From: Microbacterium sp. SORGH_AS_0969
GTDB taxonomy: Bacteria > Actinomycetota > Actinomycetes > Actinomycetales > Microbacteriaceae
Assembly: GCF_030818255.1 (NCBI RefSeq)
Contig: NZ_JAUTAG010000001.1
Coordinates: forward strand, 3,720,001 to 3,784,000
DNA: 64,000 nucleotides
Direction of reading: 5' to 3'
In this document: positions 8,536-15,901 of the stretch, piece after piece
Layout: every line of letters starts with the position of its first letter
Numbering within the stretch: the first letter of the stretch is position 1
Program-made: the position numbers and the translations under genes
Notes under the pieces: generated by a model
Told to the model about the DNA's origin: nothing
Databases searched by the model: none
What the model saw: the letters and a program-made list of their open reading frames with translations, nothing else

Positions 8536-8687
8536 ATGGTCGACGGTAACGAGATCAGAGGTAGCACTTGGCGGCGGTTCGCTCTCTGCTCCGTTGCTCG
8601 ACGCCTTAGACGGGCATCGTGCCGCAACCTGCCTGCGCCACGCACGGAAAATGGCGAATGTCCTGGTCTCATCGATAGGTTGAGGCA

Positions 8688-10505
8688 GTGCACATAGACC
8701 GAGTAGACGTCGAGCGATTCCTCGGATTCGAGCACCTGAGTATCGAAGTCGATCCTCAATTGCAGCTCATCGCCGGGCCCAACAACGCTGGCAAATCCTC
8801 GCTTCTACGCATTCTCGAGACATTCTTCTCCGATCCGGGCAAGGACGACCTGCAGCGACTGAAGCCTCTGCACGAGTATTACGTCCATGGCGGTCCGCGG
8901 ATGATGTCGAGCATCCAGGTGCAGTTCACCGGACTCGACGAGAACGAGGCCGAGTACTTCGCGGACGCCGTCACGAAGGGCGTCTTCGCGATCAAGATCT
9001 TGTGCTCGCGCGCTGGGAACATCACTTACCAGACGAGCCGCAAGTCCACCCGCGCACGCGAATTCTACGAGCGGGTACTGGAGTCGTTCAGCTTCGTGAA
9101 GATCCCATCCGTCCGCGTCAGCGAAGCCGACCAGAGCGAGCGCGACCAGTCGCTGGTGCGGCTCTACGAGACGCTCGAGGGCGTCCTCGTGCGGTCGGGC
9201 GGCTCGAGGCGGACGCAGCTTCAGAAGGACTTCGAGGACGTGATCGCACCGGTGGAGACGCTCGTCCACAAAGTGCTGAGCGAATCCGTCGAAGCCGTGG
9301 CCTCGGAGCTCCCGTTCCGCGAACGCGAGCTCGGGATCAAGCTGCCCGACTCCCGTCATGCCCTGCGGGGAATGCTGCAGCAGGCAGTCATCACGAGCCG
9401 CGACGAGATCGAGGTGTCGATCGCGGAGCGCGGCACTGGCTTCCAATCCGCGATGGTGCTCGGCATCCTTCGCTACGTCGCGTCGCGCAGCAAGCAGTCG
9501 TCGGGAAAGGTCGTGTTTGTCATCGAGGAACCTGAAGCGTTCCTCCATCCGCAGACGCAGCGTGCGATGGCGAAGATTCTCCGGGACATCTCCAAGGACG
9601 CGCAGCTCCTCGTGACCACCCACAGCCCAGTGCTGGTGGACTCCTTCTCTGTCAGCCGGATTGTCCGGATGCCATTGAGCCCGAGCGGGATGACGTACTC
9701 CGCCAAGCGCCGAGACTTCTCCGCCGCCGACGAAGGCCGCCTCACTCGGTACTGCGATGCGACCAACAGCGAGCTCGTGTTCGCGAACGCCGTCGTCATC
9801 GTCGAGGGGTACGGCGACAAGCTGGTGATCGACTACCTGCTGGAACGGATCACCGGATGCTCCGGCGGCCACTACGCGATGGGCATCGCCGTCATCGAGG
9901 CGTCGAGCATCGACACGATCCCGCATCTCCTTCATCTCGCGCAGATATTCGGCGTCCGCGCGTACGTCGTCACCGACAAGGACGGCGTCCACAAGGCCGG
10001 CGGGAACGGGAAGCGGAAGCTGCTCGAGATGTTGAAGGCGAAGGAGCGCAGGCCGACCCAGGACGAGCTGCGGACGATCCACCAGTTGGCAGACGAGAAC
10101 GTCACGAGCCTGACGGCTGCCCTGACCCAGCAACACGAGTTGAACACTGCGCTCCAGCCGTGGGACGCGTTCGTACTGTCGTCGGATCTGGAGGGTCTCC
10201 TTCTCGACACGATCGGACAACAGGGCCTCGCGGCGATGCTCGGGCCGATCGGCGAGAAGCAGATCGACAAGGCGATGTCGGAGCGCTTCGCGACCGGCGC
10301 TCAGGGGAAGGAAGACCTGGCGTCCTGGATGGGTTCCAAGGGCTGGAACTCCACCCGCAAAGTCTCAGCGAAGGCCAAGCCGCACCTACCCGTTGTGCTG
10401 CTCCGGGAGCATCTGAGTTCGCGTTCCTCGGTGCCCCGGGCGCTCCGCCCGCTGGACGACTGGCTGCGCGGCATCGTCTCCGAGCAGGAGCGGTCGCCAC
10501 TCTGA
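8688..10505 (+). CDS. OLD-family ATPase with TOPRIM nuclease domain
   Basis: 605 residues from a GTG. N-terminal ABC/SMC-like ATPase: Walker A GPNNAGKSS near residue 30, Walker B VVFVIEEPEAFLHP near 275, and the D-loop/H-loop stretch LLVTTHSPVLVDSF. C-terminal TOPRIM: VVIVEGYGDKLVIDYLL near 367 and YVVTDKDG near 425, giving the E and DxD metal-binding residues. OLD proteins (P2 Old, GajA) are DNA nucleases active in phage defence. No UvrD-like GajB gene follows, so this is a stand-alone class 1 type rather than Gabija. It is separated by 150 bp from the PIN operon and may have its own promoter. Confidence 0.9.
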   Translation: MHIDRVDVERFLGFEHLSIEVDPQLQLIAGPNNAGKSSLLRILETFFSDPGKDDLQRLKPLHEYYVHGGPRMMSSIQVQFTGLDENEAEYFADAVTKGVFAIKILCSRAGNITYQTSRKSTRAREFYERVLESFSFVKIPSVRVSEADQSERDQSLVRLYETLEGVLVRSGGSRRTQLQKDFEDVIAPVETLVHKVLSESVEAVASELPFRERELGIKLPDSRHALRGMLQQAVITSRDEIEVSIAERGTGFQSAMVLGILRYVASRSKQSSGKVVFVIEEPEAFLHPQTQRAMAKILRDISKDAQLLVTTHSPVLVDSFSVSRIVRMPLSPSGMTYSAKRRDFSAADEGRLTRYCDATNSELVFANAVVIVEGYGDKLVIDYLLERITGCSGGHYAMGIAVIEASSIDTIPHLLHLAQIFGVRAYVVTDKDGVHKAGGNGKRKLLEMLKAKERRPTQDELRTIHQLADENVTSLTAALTQQHELNTALQPWDAFVLSSDLEGLLLDTIGQQGLAAMLGPIGEKQIDKAMSERFATGAQGKEDLASWMGSKGWNSTRKVSAKAKPHLPVVLLREHLSSRSSVPRALRPLDDWLRGIVSEQERSPL

Positions 10506-10619
10506 ACCGAGCAGGCCGACTGCACGCCGTACCGGAGGAGCGCACGATCCTCGCGGCACACGTGCTCTCCGCTGCGAAGCGATGTGTAGTCGGGCCCTCT
10601 GAGACTTTCGGGAACCGTC

Positions 10620-10844
10620 CAGGAGCTCTTGATCATCGCGGGTCTGACCGACATCCTCGCCCGGCTCGTACTTGAGGCGATAGCGAATCCGCGCCCCGGC
10701 ATGGAAGGCAACGAGCGTCACACGTAGGACGTGCTCGATTAAGGTCTTGAGCGCGACGTCGGCGTGCAGCAGATCCGACACCTTTAGTAACGCGCCGCCG
10801 GGCAGCGTGATAGACGTGTATTCGGTGACCGGGCGTTTGGAGGT
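10620..10844 (-). pseudogene. Coding-like remnant in frame with the upstream small gene
   Basis: On the minus strand, directly after the TGA at 10845-10847, the same frame continues for about 75 codons with good codon use (for example KRPVTEYTSITLPGGALLKV, then a stretch with RIRYRLKYEPGEDVGQTRDD). There is no ribosome site for an independent start; a GTG at 10781 is possible. After about 10620 the coding character fades and the frame runs into the antisense of the OLD gene. It may be the broken 3' part of the preceding gene or a decayed separate gene. No family recognised. Confidence 0.35.
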
Positions 10845-11063
10845 TCAAATCCGATCCCCGCTGATGATCTGACGCAAACGACGGCGAACGTCGTCCTCAT
10901 ATTGGATTTCACCGTGCGCCTCCGTGCAAACCGACAGTCCCTCGCAGTGCCCTCGCGTCTTGCCAACGGCCCACTCGCGGTAGGCGTCAAGGTCGGCCAA
11001 CATGATCTGAGCGAGCTGCTGCTCGGTGAAGCCGAGGACGCAAGCAGGGTCCGGAAGCGCCAT
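10845..11063 (-). CDS. Small hypothetical protein downstream of Abi_2
   Basis: 72 residues, beginning MALPDPACVLGFTEQQLAQI and ending in a charged segment (DVRRRLRQIISGDRI). The ATG at 11063 has GAGAGGA eight bases upstream, and the gene starts 38 bp after the Abi_2 stop on the same strand, so it is probably the third gene of that operon. Predicted soluble and helical. No family recognised. The frame continues past its TGA into coding-like sequence, so the true protein may once have been longer. Confidence 0.5.
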   Translation of the reverse strand: MALPDPACVLGFTEQQLAQIMLADLDAYREWAVGKTRGHCEGLSVCTEAHGEIQYEDDVRRRLRQIISGDRI

Positions 11064-11101
11064 GACACCATCCTCTCGCGACGTTGCCACGGCCGCACTT
11101 T

Positions 11102-12028
11102 CTACATGGCCCACAGTCGACTCGCGATCTGCCAGTCGCGCCCTGCACCCAGATGCGATAGAGGAAGCAGCGTCACGTGCGGATAGGTCTGCACCACAGC
11201 CGGCAGCATCCGCATCCTGCCGAGGTCAAGTCGGTCAAGAAGGAACTGGATGAGCGTCAGCTGACCGAATGTACGATTCCATTCGGTCGTCGCCGAGTCA
11301 AGGTCAGGATAGACGCCGACTCTGGGTAGCTTCGGCGTCAACGTGTGGACACGGTTGAAGAGCCGACCGTGATGAGCGCACGTGTTCCGTACGAGGTTCA
11401 GCGACTTCAACCAGCTCGTCAGCTGCGGAGCGCGAAGTCCGCACGCATCAGCGACCGCGTCTTGAACGCTTCGTGGCGCGTAACCGTAGAGGTAGGTCAG
11501 CGATCCCCAGTCCAACAACTCAACGGCAGCCCACACGGGAAGCGTTCCACCGTACTTGAGATGATGATGCGCGACGAAGTCCTCGCGCGACTGTCCGAGT
11601 TCCGCTTCGTAGTTCCTGCGCCAACGGCTGTACGAATCGCTCTGATCTCCAGCACGGTTGCGCGCGGTCGGGCCGAGGAGCGTCGGCTCGAGATGCGCGC
11701 GCGGATCAATCCGTCCTAGCTCATGGCCCAGCAACGCGCGGATCGCGAGCTCGATCGGCGCAAGCACCGAGAAGGTCGCAGCACGAAGTCGAGCGTCAAA
11801 GTCGTAGAGAGCGACAACGTCCTCCAACCGAGTACCGGGGTAGAAGTCATCACCGCGACCATCCGGGGTCTTCTGCCGAAACGGATACCAGTAGCCACTT
11901 AGGCGGTAATAGTTGATCCGCTGGAGGACCCCGGCGGCAACGTCATGGTCGCCAACGTCCATGCCACGTTCCGCGAGTAGCGCAACCTGATCCTCGTAGC
12001 TTCGGTACGCCTTCACCTCGTCGTGCAT
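11102..12028 (-). CDS. Abi_2 family (AbiD/AbiF-like) abortive infection protein
   Basis: 308 residues from the ATG at 12028. The frame is open further upstream but that part is Arg/Ser-rich shadow sequence. Typical Abi_2 features are present: an N-terminal YEDQVALLAERGM, then RLSGYWYPFR, FDARLRAATFSVLAPIELAI, and PVWAAVELLDWGSLTYLY. The C-terminal NLVRNTCAHHGRLFNR is the Rx4H HEPN-type motif of the family. Abi_2 proteins cause abortive infection in lactococci, and HEPN domains are usually ribonucleases. It lies 118 bp downstream of the RHH-YfbU gene and 38 bp before a small gene, all minus strand. Confidence 0.88.
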   Translation of the reverse strand: MHDEVKAYRSYEDQVALLAERGMDVGDHDVAAGVLQRINYYRLSGYWYPFRQKTPDGRGDDFYPGTRLEDVVALYDFDARLRAATFSVLAPIELAIRALLGHELGRIDPRAHLEPTLLGPTARNRAGDQSDSYSRWRRNYEAELGQSREDFVAHHHLKYGGTLPVWAAVELLDWGSLTYLYGYAPRSVQDAVADACGLRAPQLTSWLKSLNLVRNTCAHHGRLFNRVHTLTPKLPRVGVYPDLDSATTEWNRTFGQLTLIQFLLDRLDLGRMRMLPAVVQTYPHVTLLPLSHLGAGRDWQIASRLWAM

Positions 12029-12146
12029 GCCGACCGTCCATGCAAAATGAAGACCGGCCCTGGACCTACCGAGGTAGGCGGAACCGGTCGTGATGGTGCA
12101 AGAATACCACGACGCGATGCAGAGACGCCTCCCCCAGATGTCACAG

Positions 12147-12923
12147 TCAGTCCTCCGCTTTCCGGCGGTTCGACGGGTGCGTCTGCGCCTCCTTGATCTG
12201 CACGAGTTCGTCATGCGACAGCAGGTAGCTGTCTCGCCGATAGCCGCGCTCCCGACCGTCCATGATGCGCCGGTACTCCGCCAGCATCCGGTCATACACC
12301 CCGAGCATGCGCGCGTGGGAGTTCCCGTTGTCGTGCCGCTCGAGCTGAGGTCGGAGTTCCTCCCACTTACGCTCGTCGCTCATGAGGAACCGAACGTAGC
12401 TCGCCATATGCCCTTCGAGGGCATCGTTATGGTCGAAGCCTGCGAACTCAAGATCCTCGCGGAGCTCGTCATCGATCGGCGTACCCGCTTCCGCGAGATG
12501 CTCGACGCTGTAGGTGATGATCCGAAACATATCGAGGACATCGACGACGCGCTCGCAATCGCGCTTCGACAGTTCCGTGCTGAAGCCTGCTGTCGTGAAC
12601 CAGTACTGCCCGGTGTAGCCCTCCTCGAGGATCTTCGCGCGCATGATCTGGTAGTCGAAGTCACAATCCTCGTCATGGCCGTTCTCCGGCACCACGTGCG
12701 CCAGGATGCGATGAATCCCCGCGAGGACCTGCCGCTCAAACAGATTCATTGACTCCGGCGCAGGCTCATCTCCATGCTCGACAGTCGCCGCCGTCCCCAC
12801 CGGAATGATCGCAGCCATAAGCAGGTCCCGAACATACTCACTGATGGTCACCCCCTCGTCATCCGCCTTGCCCTTCAGGATGTCGCGAACGTAGTCCTCG
12901 ACCCTGATGTTCAAAACAGCCAT
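12147..12923 (-). CDS. YfbU-family protein with N-terminal ribbon-helix-helix
   Basis: 258 residues from the ATG at 12923, which has a strong GGGAGGGG just upstream; an earlier start at 12950 would place this site inside the gene. Residues 1-40 (VLNIRVEDYVRDILKGKADD, then VTISEYVRDLLM) look like a ribbon-helix-helix DNA-binding domain. Residues about 65-250 match the YfbU family (FERQVLAGIHRIL, then RDCERVVDVLDMFR, SVEHL, and FAGFDHNDALEGHMASYVRFL). YfbU proteins have no settled function. The RHH domain and a perfect inverted repeat over the promoter suggest autoregulation. It precedes Abi_2, an antitoxin-before-toxin order. Confidence 0.8.
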   Translation of the reverse strand: MAVLNIRVEDYVRDILKGKADDEGVTISEYVRDLLMAAIIPVGTAATVEHGDEPAPESMNLFERQVLAGIHRILAHVVPENGHDEDCDFDYQIMRAKILEEGYTGQYWFTTAGFSTELSKRDCERVVDVLDMFRIITYSVEHLAEAGTPIDDELREDLEFAGFDHNDALEGHMASYVRFLMSDERKWEELRPQLERHDNGNSHARMLGVYDRMLAEYRRIMDGRERGYRRDSYLLSHDELVQIKEAQTHPSNRRKAED

Positions 12924-12941
12924 AACCCCTCCCGTAAGCTC

Positions 12942-12970
12942 GTATGACACTTACTATACGCGCGTCATAC
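12942..12970 (-). promoter_or_regulatory. Candidate operator/promoter of the YfbU-Abi_2 operon
   Basis: Perfect 7-bp inverted repeat, gtatgac at 12942-12948 and gtcatac at 12964-12970, with a 15-bp spacer holding TATAGT on the minus strand (12953-12958) as a -10 element. The half-site spacing would suit a ribbon-helix-helix autorepressor. Confidence 0.5.
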
Positions 12971-13038
12971 ATATTCATCTACCCAGCCTCCCTCGCGCGT
13001 CCTTCTGGTCCTGCGAGGGGTCCTCGGCGGGCTCAGAA

Positions 13039-13063
13039 AACTACGCGCTGGACTACGCTCTAG
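13039..13063. repeat. Right copy of 25-bp imperfect direct repeat (candidate attachment site)
   Basis: Matches 4957-4981 at 20 of 25 positions, in the same orientation, including the paired ctacgc elements. It marks the boundary where minus-strand island genes end and core-like sequence resumes. Confidence 0.45.
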
Positions 13064-13260
13064 CCCAGTAATCCCGAGTGATCTGCAGCAATCCCCAGTC
13101 ATCTCGACGCGTCATCTCCGAGGAACCGAGACAGGGCCGAGAACCGCGGAATCTCGCGGATGCCCCAAGACGTCCGCGTCGTTCCGCGGTACTCACGGAT
13201 GACGTGCGGATAGGGCACGGACACAAGGACCACAGAAGATCAACTTCTGATCGCCGACAC

Positions 13261-13296
13261 GAAAAGGCCCGTCCGGTTCTCCCGGCGGGCCTTTTC
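13261..13296 (-). terminator. Rho-independent terminator of the CYTH gene
   Basis: Perfect 11-bp stem gaaaaggcccg (13261-13271) with cgggccttttc (13286-13296) and a 14-nt loop. Read on the minus strand it ends in CCTTTTC, about 30 bp past the CYTH stop. Confidence 0.85.
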
Positions 13297-13328
13297 GTTT
13301 TCGTTGCCCCGGATGGGGGCTCGGGTTC

Positions 13329-13973
13329 TCAGTGGCCGAGCGTGCGGGCCAACTTGGATCCGGATGCCGCGGGGCGACCTCCCGAGGCGAACACCGCCGC
13401 GTCGACCGCGGCGAAGAACGCCGCGCGACCGTCGTCGTCGGACGGCCCGGCGGGGCCGAGCTCGACCTCCCACTCACGCCACGCGGATTCGACGCCACGA
13501 CGCTCGTCCGTCGCACGGACGCGATCATCGACGAACTCGGCGACCTCTCCCCCGTCGGCGTCGAGGAGCGCATACGCCGTGCGGTGATTCCGCACCCGCG
13601 CGAGCGGCGTGAACGGCGGCGCGGCGATCGAGGCGACGGCATCCTGAACCGCCGGAGGCACGACCGGCTCGGCGTCGGGATCGACGTCGGCACCGAGGGG
13701 CCACTGCGTCTCGGTGCGTCCCCCGGCCCGCGCGGGACCCTTCACGTGCCACCCGGCGTCGGGACCTCCGAAGCGCCGCCGCACCGCGACGCCCGCGCGA
13801 GCGAGATCGGCCGCGGGGGTGTCGAGATACCGCGCGTCGAGGTCACGCGGCTCGGGCTCGCCGACGCGCGCGACGCCGGGAAGCTCCGACCAGTCGGGAA
13901 GCGGGGTGGTCTCGTCGACGTCGTACTTCGACTCGACCTCGACGCTCGAGGCCCCGTGGGAGCCTGCGCTCAA
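13329..13973 (-). CDS. CYTH-domain phosphohydrolase/triphosphatase-like protein
   Basis: 214 residues from a TTG. The signature ExExK is present as EVESK at residues 12-16. Further conserved positions follow: ARYLDTPAADLARAGVAVRR, GGPDAGWHVKGP, and WREWEVELG. CYTH proteins hydrolyse or bind triphosphates (inorganic triphosphate, thiamine triphosphate, ATP) in a metal-dependent tunnel. There is no fused CHAD domain, which actinobacterial versions often have. The start overlaps the stop of the upstream small gene by TTGA, so the pair is coupled. Confidence 0.85.
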   Translation of the reverse strand: MSAGSHGASSVEVESKYDVDETTPLPDWSELPGVARVGEPEPRDLDARYLDTPAADLARAGVAVRRRFGGPDAGWHVKGPARAGGRTETQWPLGADVDPDAEPVVPPAVQDAVASIAAPPFTPLARVRNHRTAYALLDADGGEVAEFVDDRVRATDERRGVESAWREWEVELGPAGPSDDDGRAAFFAAVDAAVFASGGRPAASGSKLARTLGH

Positions 13974-14197
13974 TCGTCGCGCCCGTCGACGTCGGGGTTG
14001 ATGTCTTCGGTCTCTTCGACGAAGGCGAAGACGGCCTGGGTGGGACCGTCGGACTCGCCCGTGTGCTCGAGGCCACCCTCGCGGCGGTAGACCAGCTGGC
14101 CCTCGCTGTAGGGCATGATCAGCGTGTCGTCGGACTCGTTCTCGAGCGGGAGCACCTGCCCGTCGAGCGGGCCTCCGGTCAGTCGTGCAATAGCCAT
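13970..14197 (-). CDS. Conserved small acidic protein of unknown function
   Basis: 75 residues beginning MAIARLTGGPLDGQVLPLEN and ending in an acidic tail (EETEDINPDVDGRDD). Soluble, no signal peptide. It overlaps the CYTH gene by four bases and so probably forms a two-gene unit with it. The start is placed at 14197; an upstream in-frame codon exists but lacks sense. I recognise it only as a short protein type common in actinobacteria. Confidence 0.7.
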   Translation of the reverse strand: MAIARLTGGPLDGQVLPLENESDDTLIMPYSEGQLVYRREGGLEHTGESDGPTQAVFAFVEETEDINPDVDGRDD

Positions 14198-14265
14198 GTC
14201 GTCAGCGTAGACCGCCCCTCCGACACCGCCGGGCACCTTGACAGGGCTGGCCTAGAATCGCTCGG

Positions 14266-15021
14266 GTGACGACGACGGACCTGCCCGGGGAGCGACCGTT
14301 CGTCCTGCTCGCCACCCGCGCCGAAGACCGCCCGGCCGACGAGGAGTACGCCCTCTTCCTGCGCTACACCGGTCTCCCGCCCGAGCGGCTGCTGCGCGTC
14401 CGTCTGGAGCGCGACGCCATGCCCGACCTCGACCTCGACGAGATCTCGGGCATCCTCGTCGGCGGCAGCCCGTTCAACGCGTCGGACCCTCTCGAGAAGA
14501 AGTCGGCGGTCCAACGTCGGGTCGAGGCCGAGATGGCCGCGCTCGTCGACGACGTGGTCGCGCGCGATCTCCCCTTCCTGGGCGCGTGCTACGGCGTGGG
14601 GACGCTGGGGACCTACCTGGATGCCGACATCGACGGCACCTACGCGGAACCGATCAGCGTGGTCGACGTGACCCTGACCGACGCCGGTCGCGCGGATCCC
14701 CTCGCCGCCGGGATGCCCCGGACCTTCGCGGCGTTCGTCGGCCACAAGGAGGCCATCACGACGCTGCCGTCGCGGGCGACCCTGCTGGCATCGTCGCCGA
14801 CGTGCCCGGTGCAGATGTTCCGGGTGGGCGAGAACGTCTACGCGACGCAGTTCCACCCCGAGCTCGACGTCGACGGGATCGTCACGCGCATCCACGCGTA
14901 CGCCGCGTTCGGATACTTCGCCGCCGACGAGCTCGACCTCACGCTCGCGGCGGTGCGGCGCGCTCCCGTCCACGCTCCGTCGCGCCTGCTCCGCACGTTC
15001 GTGGAGCGCTACGCGCGCTGA
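14266..15021 (+). CDS. Class I glutamine amidotransferase-like protein
   Basis: 251 residues. The nucleophile elbow is FLGACYGVGTLG (Cys near 108) and the catalytic His and Glu are in YATQFHPELDVDG near residues 195-199. The fold is that of GuaA-type amidotransferase domains standing alone; there is no synthetase domain. Such proteins often hydrolyse gamma-glutamyl compounds or glutamine for an unknown partner. Divergent from the CYTH pair, with about 68 bp between starts. Confidence 0.85.
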   Translation: MTTTDLPGERPFVLLATRAEDRPADEEYALFLRYTGLPPERLLRVRLERDAMPDLDLDEISGILVGGSPFNASDPLEKKSAVQRRVEAEMAALVDDVVARDLPFLGACYGVGTLGTYLDADIDGTYAEPISVVDVTLTDAGRADPLAAGMPRTFAAFVGHKEAITTLPSRATLLASSPTCPVQMFRVGENVYATQFHPELDVDGIVTRIHAYAAFGYFAADELDLTLAAVRRAPVHAPSRLLRTFVERYAR

Positions 15022-15094
15022 CGGGCGTCCGGGTGGTGGTCCCGGGAGGATGTTCTCACCGGGTGCGGTGGCAGGACGGCCAGTCAGGGGCCAT

Positions 15095-15159
15095 GAGACT
15101 GCATCGCGCTGACACCCCCCCTGCACGATGTCGCCGAGATGTCAGCTGCGTGCAGTCTC
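15095..15159. repeat. Large imperfect inverted repeat between convergent genes
   Basis: Arms of 20 nt: GAGACTGCA (15095-15103) pairs with TGCAGTCTC (15151-15159), and GCTGACA (15108-15114) pairs with TGTCAGC (15140-15146), with four unpaired bases on each side between them and a 25-nt loop. It can serve as a bidirectional terminator for the genes ending at 15021 and 15188, or be a small mobile repeat. Confidence 0.5.
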
Positions 15160-15187
15160 GCGGCGTGGAGTGAGCGCCGGGCGCGCG

Positions 15188-15901
15188 TCAGGCCCGCGTG
15201 CGCGGGTCCTCCCGGACCACCTCGATCGCGGCGGTCACGGCGGGGTGCGCACGCCGCAGATAGGGCTCGAGACCGAGGTCGACGAGGTGCACGCGGCCGG
15301 CGAGCCCGGGTCCGCGCCCGCGCACGAGGCCGGCCTTGAGGGCACCGAACGTGACCGTGACATCGGCGGGGAGGACGATGGCATCCGCGGTCCCGTCGTC
15401 GGGGTCGAGCCCGCTCGGCACGTCGACGGCGACGACCCGCGGGCGGTCCGGAAGCGCGAGGAGGCGCTCGACGAGGGCGCGGGCGCTCCCCCGCAGCCGC
15501 CGGTCGGCGAGACGCCCGATGCCCAGGATGCCGTCGAGGACGAGGGCGTACTCATCCACGTGGGTGGAGGCCTCCGACACGGAGACGACGCGCGCCCCGG
15601 CGGCCACCGCCGTGTCGAGTGCTTCGCGGTGGACGCGGTTGCGGACGAGGACGACGTCGACGCGGTCCGCCGCCTGAAGGAGGTCAGCGGCGGCGAAGAG
15701 CGCATCTCCCCCGTTGTCTCCCGCGCCCGCGAGGACGAGGACCGCACCCGGGGCGACACGGAGTTCGGCGATCGCGACGTCGGCGAGAGCCCGGGCCGCC
15801 CAGCGCATGAGGGGACGTCCCTCAGCCAGAAGAGGGGCCTCGGCAGCACGGACGGCGTCGGCGGTGTAAGCCGCGACCCGCGCGGGCGCGGACTCAGCCA
15901 C
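15188..15901 (-). CDS. nnrE: NAD(P)H-hydrate epimerase (YjeF_N domain)
   Basis: About 237 residues. The N-terminus VAAYTADAVRAAEAPLL and the nucleotide-site loop GAGDNGGDALFAA are typical of YjeF_N/NnrE. DGILGIG and VVAVDVPSGLDPDDG complete the family pattern. The enzyme epimerises damaged NAD(P)H hydrates so that the dehydratase NnrD can repair them. The dehydratase domain is not fused here. I place the start at GTG 15901, overlapping the YihY stop by 8 bases; a GTG at 15931 is an alternative. Confidence 0.88.
   Translation of the reverse strand: MAESAPARVAAYTADAVRAAEAPLLAEGRPLMRWAARALADVAIAELRVAPGAVLVLAGAGDNGGDALFAAADLLQAADRVDVVLVRNRVHREALDTAVAAGARVVSVSEASTHVDEYALVLDGILGIGRLADRRLRGSARALVERLLALPDRPRVVAVDVPSGLDPDDGTADAIVLPADVTVTFGALKAGLVRGRGPGLAGRVHLVDLGLEPYLRRAHPAVTAAIEVVREDPRTRA

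Larger units (their letters stand above)
12971..13328. other. Right junction of the island and intergenic tail
   Basis: No gene supported. It contains the right direct repeat (13039-13063) and, past it, host-like sequence that again includes the GGATGCC heptamer at about 13158, then the CYTH-gene terminator. Confidence 0.4.

Noticed and set aside
8688..10505. Gabija system
   Set aside because: GajA-like in domain order, but no UvrD-type GajB gene is adjacent.
10836..10862. tRNA-like T-loop (ggttcaaatcc)
   Set aside because: The flanking bases do not form a five-pair T stem, and no anticodon or acceptor arm could be found upstream on the plus strand.
12029..12295. 89-residue N-terminal extension of the Abi_2 protein
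   Set aside because: Overlaps the end of the YfbU gene, is Arg/Ser/Cys-rich and unlike the family; ATG 12028 fits the family start.
13064..13260. Small genes or a tRNA at the right island junction
   Set aside because: No ribosome site with a sensible frame and no cloverleaf could be drawn.
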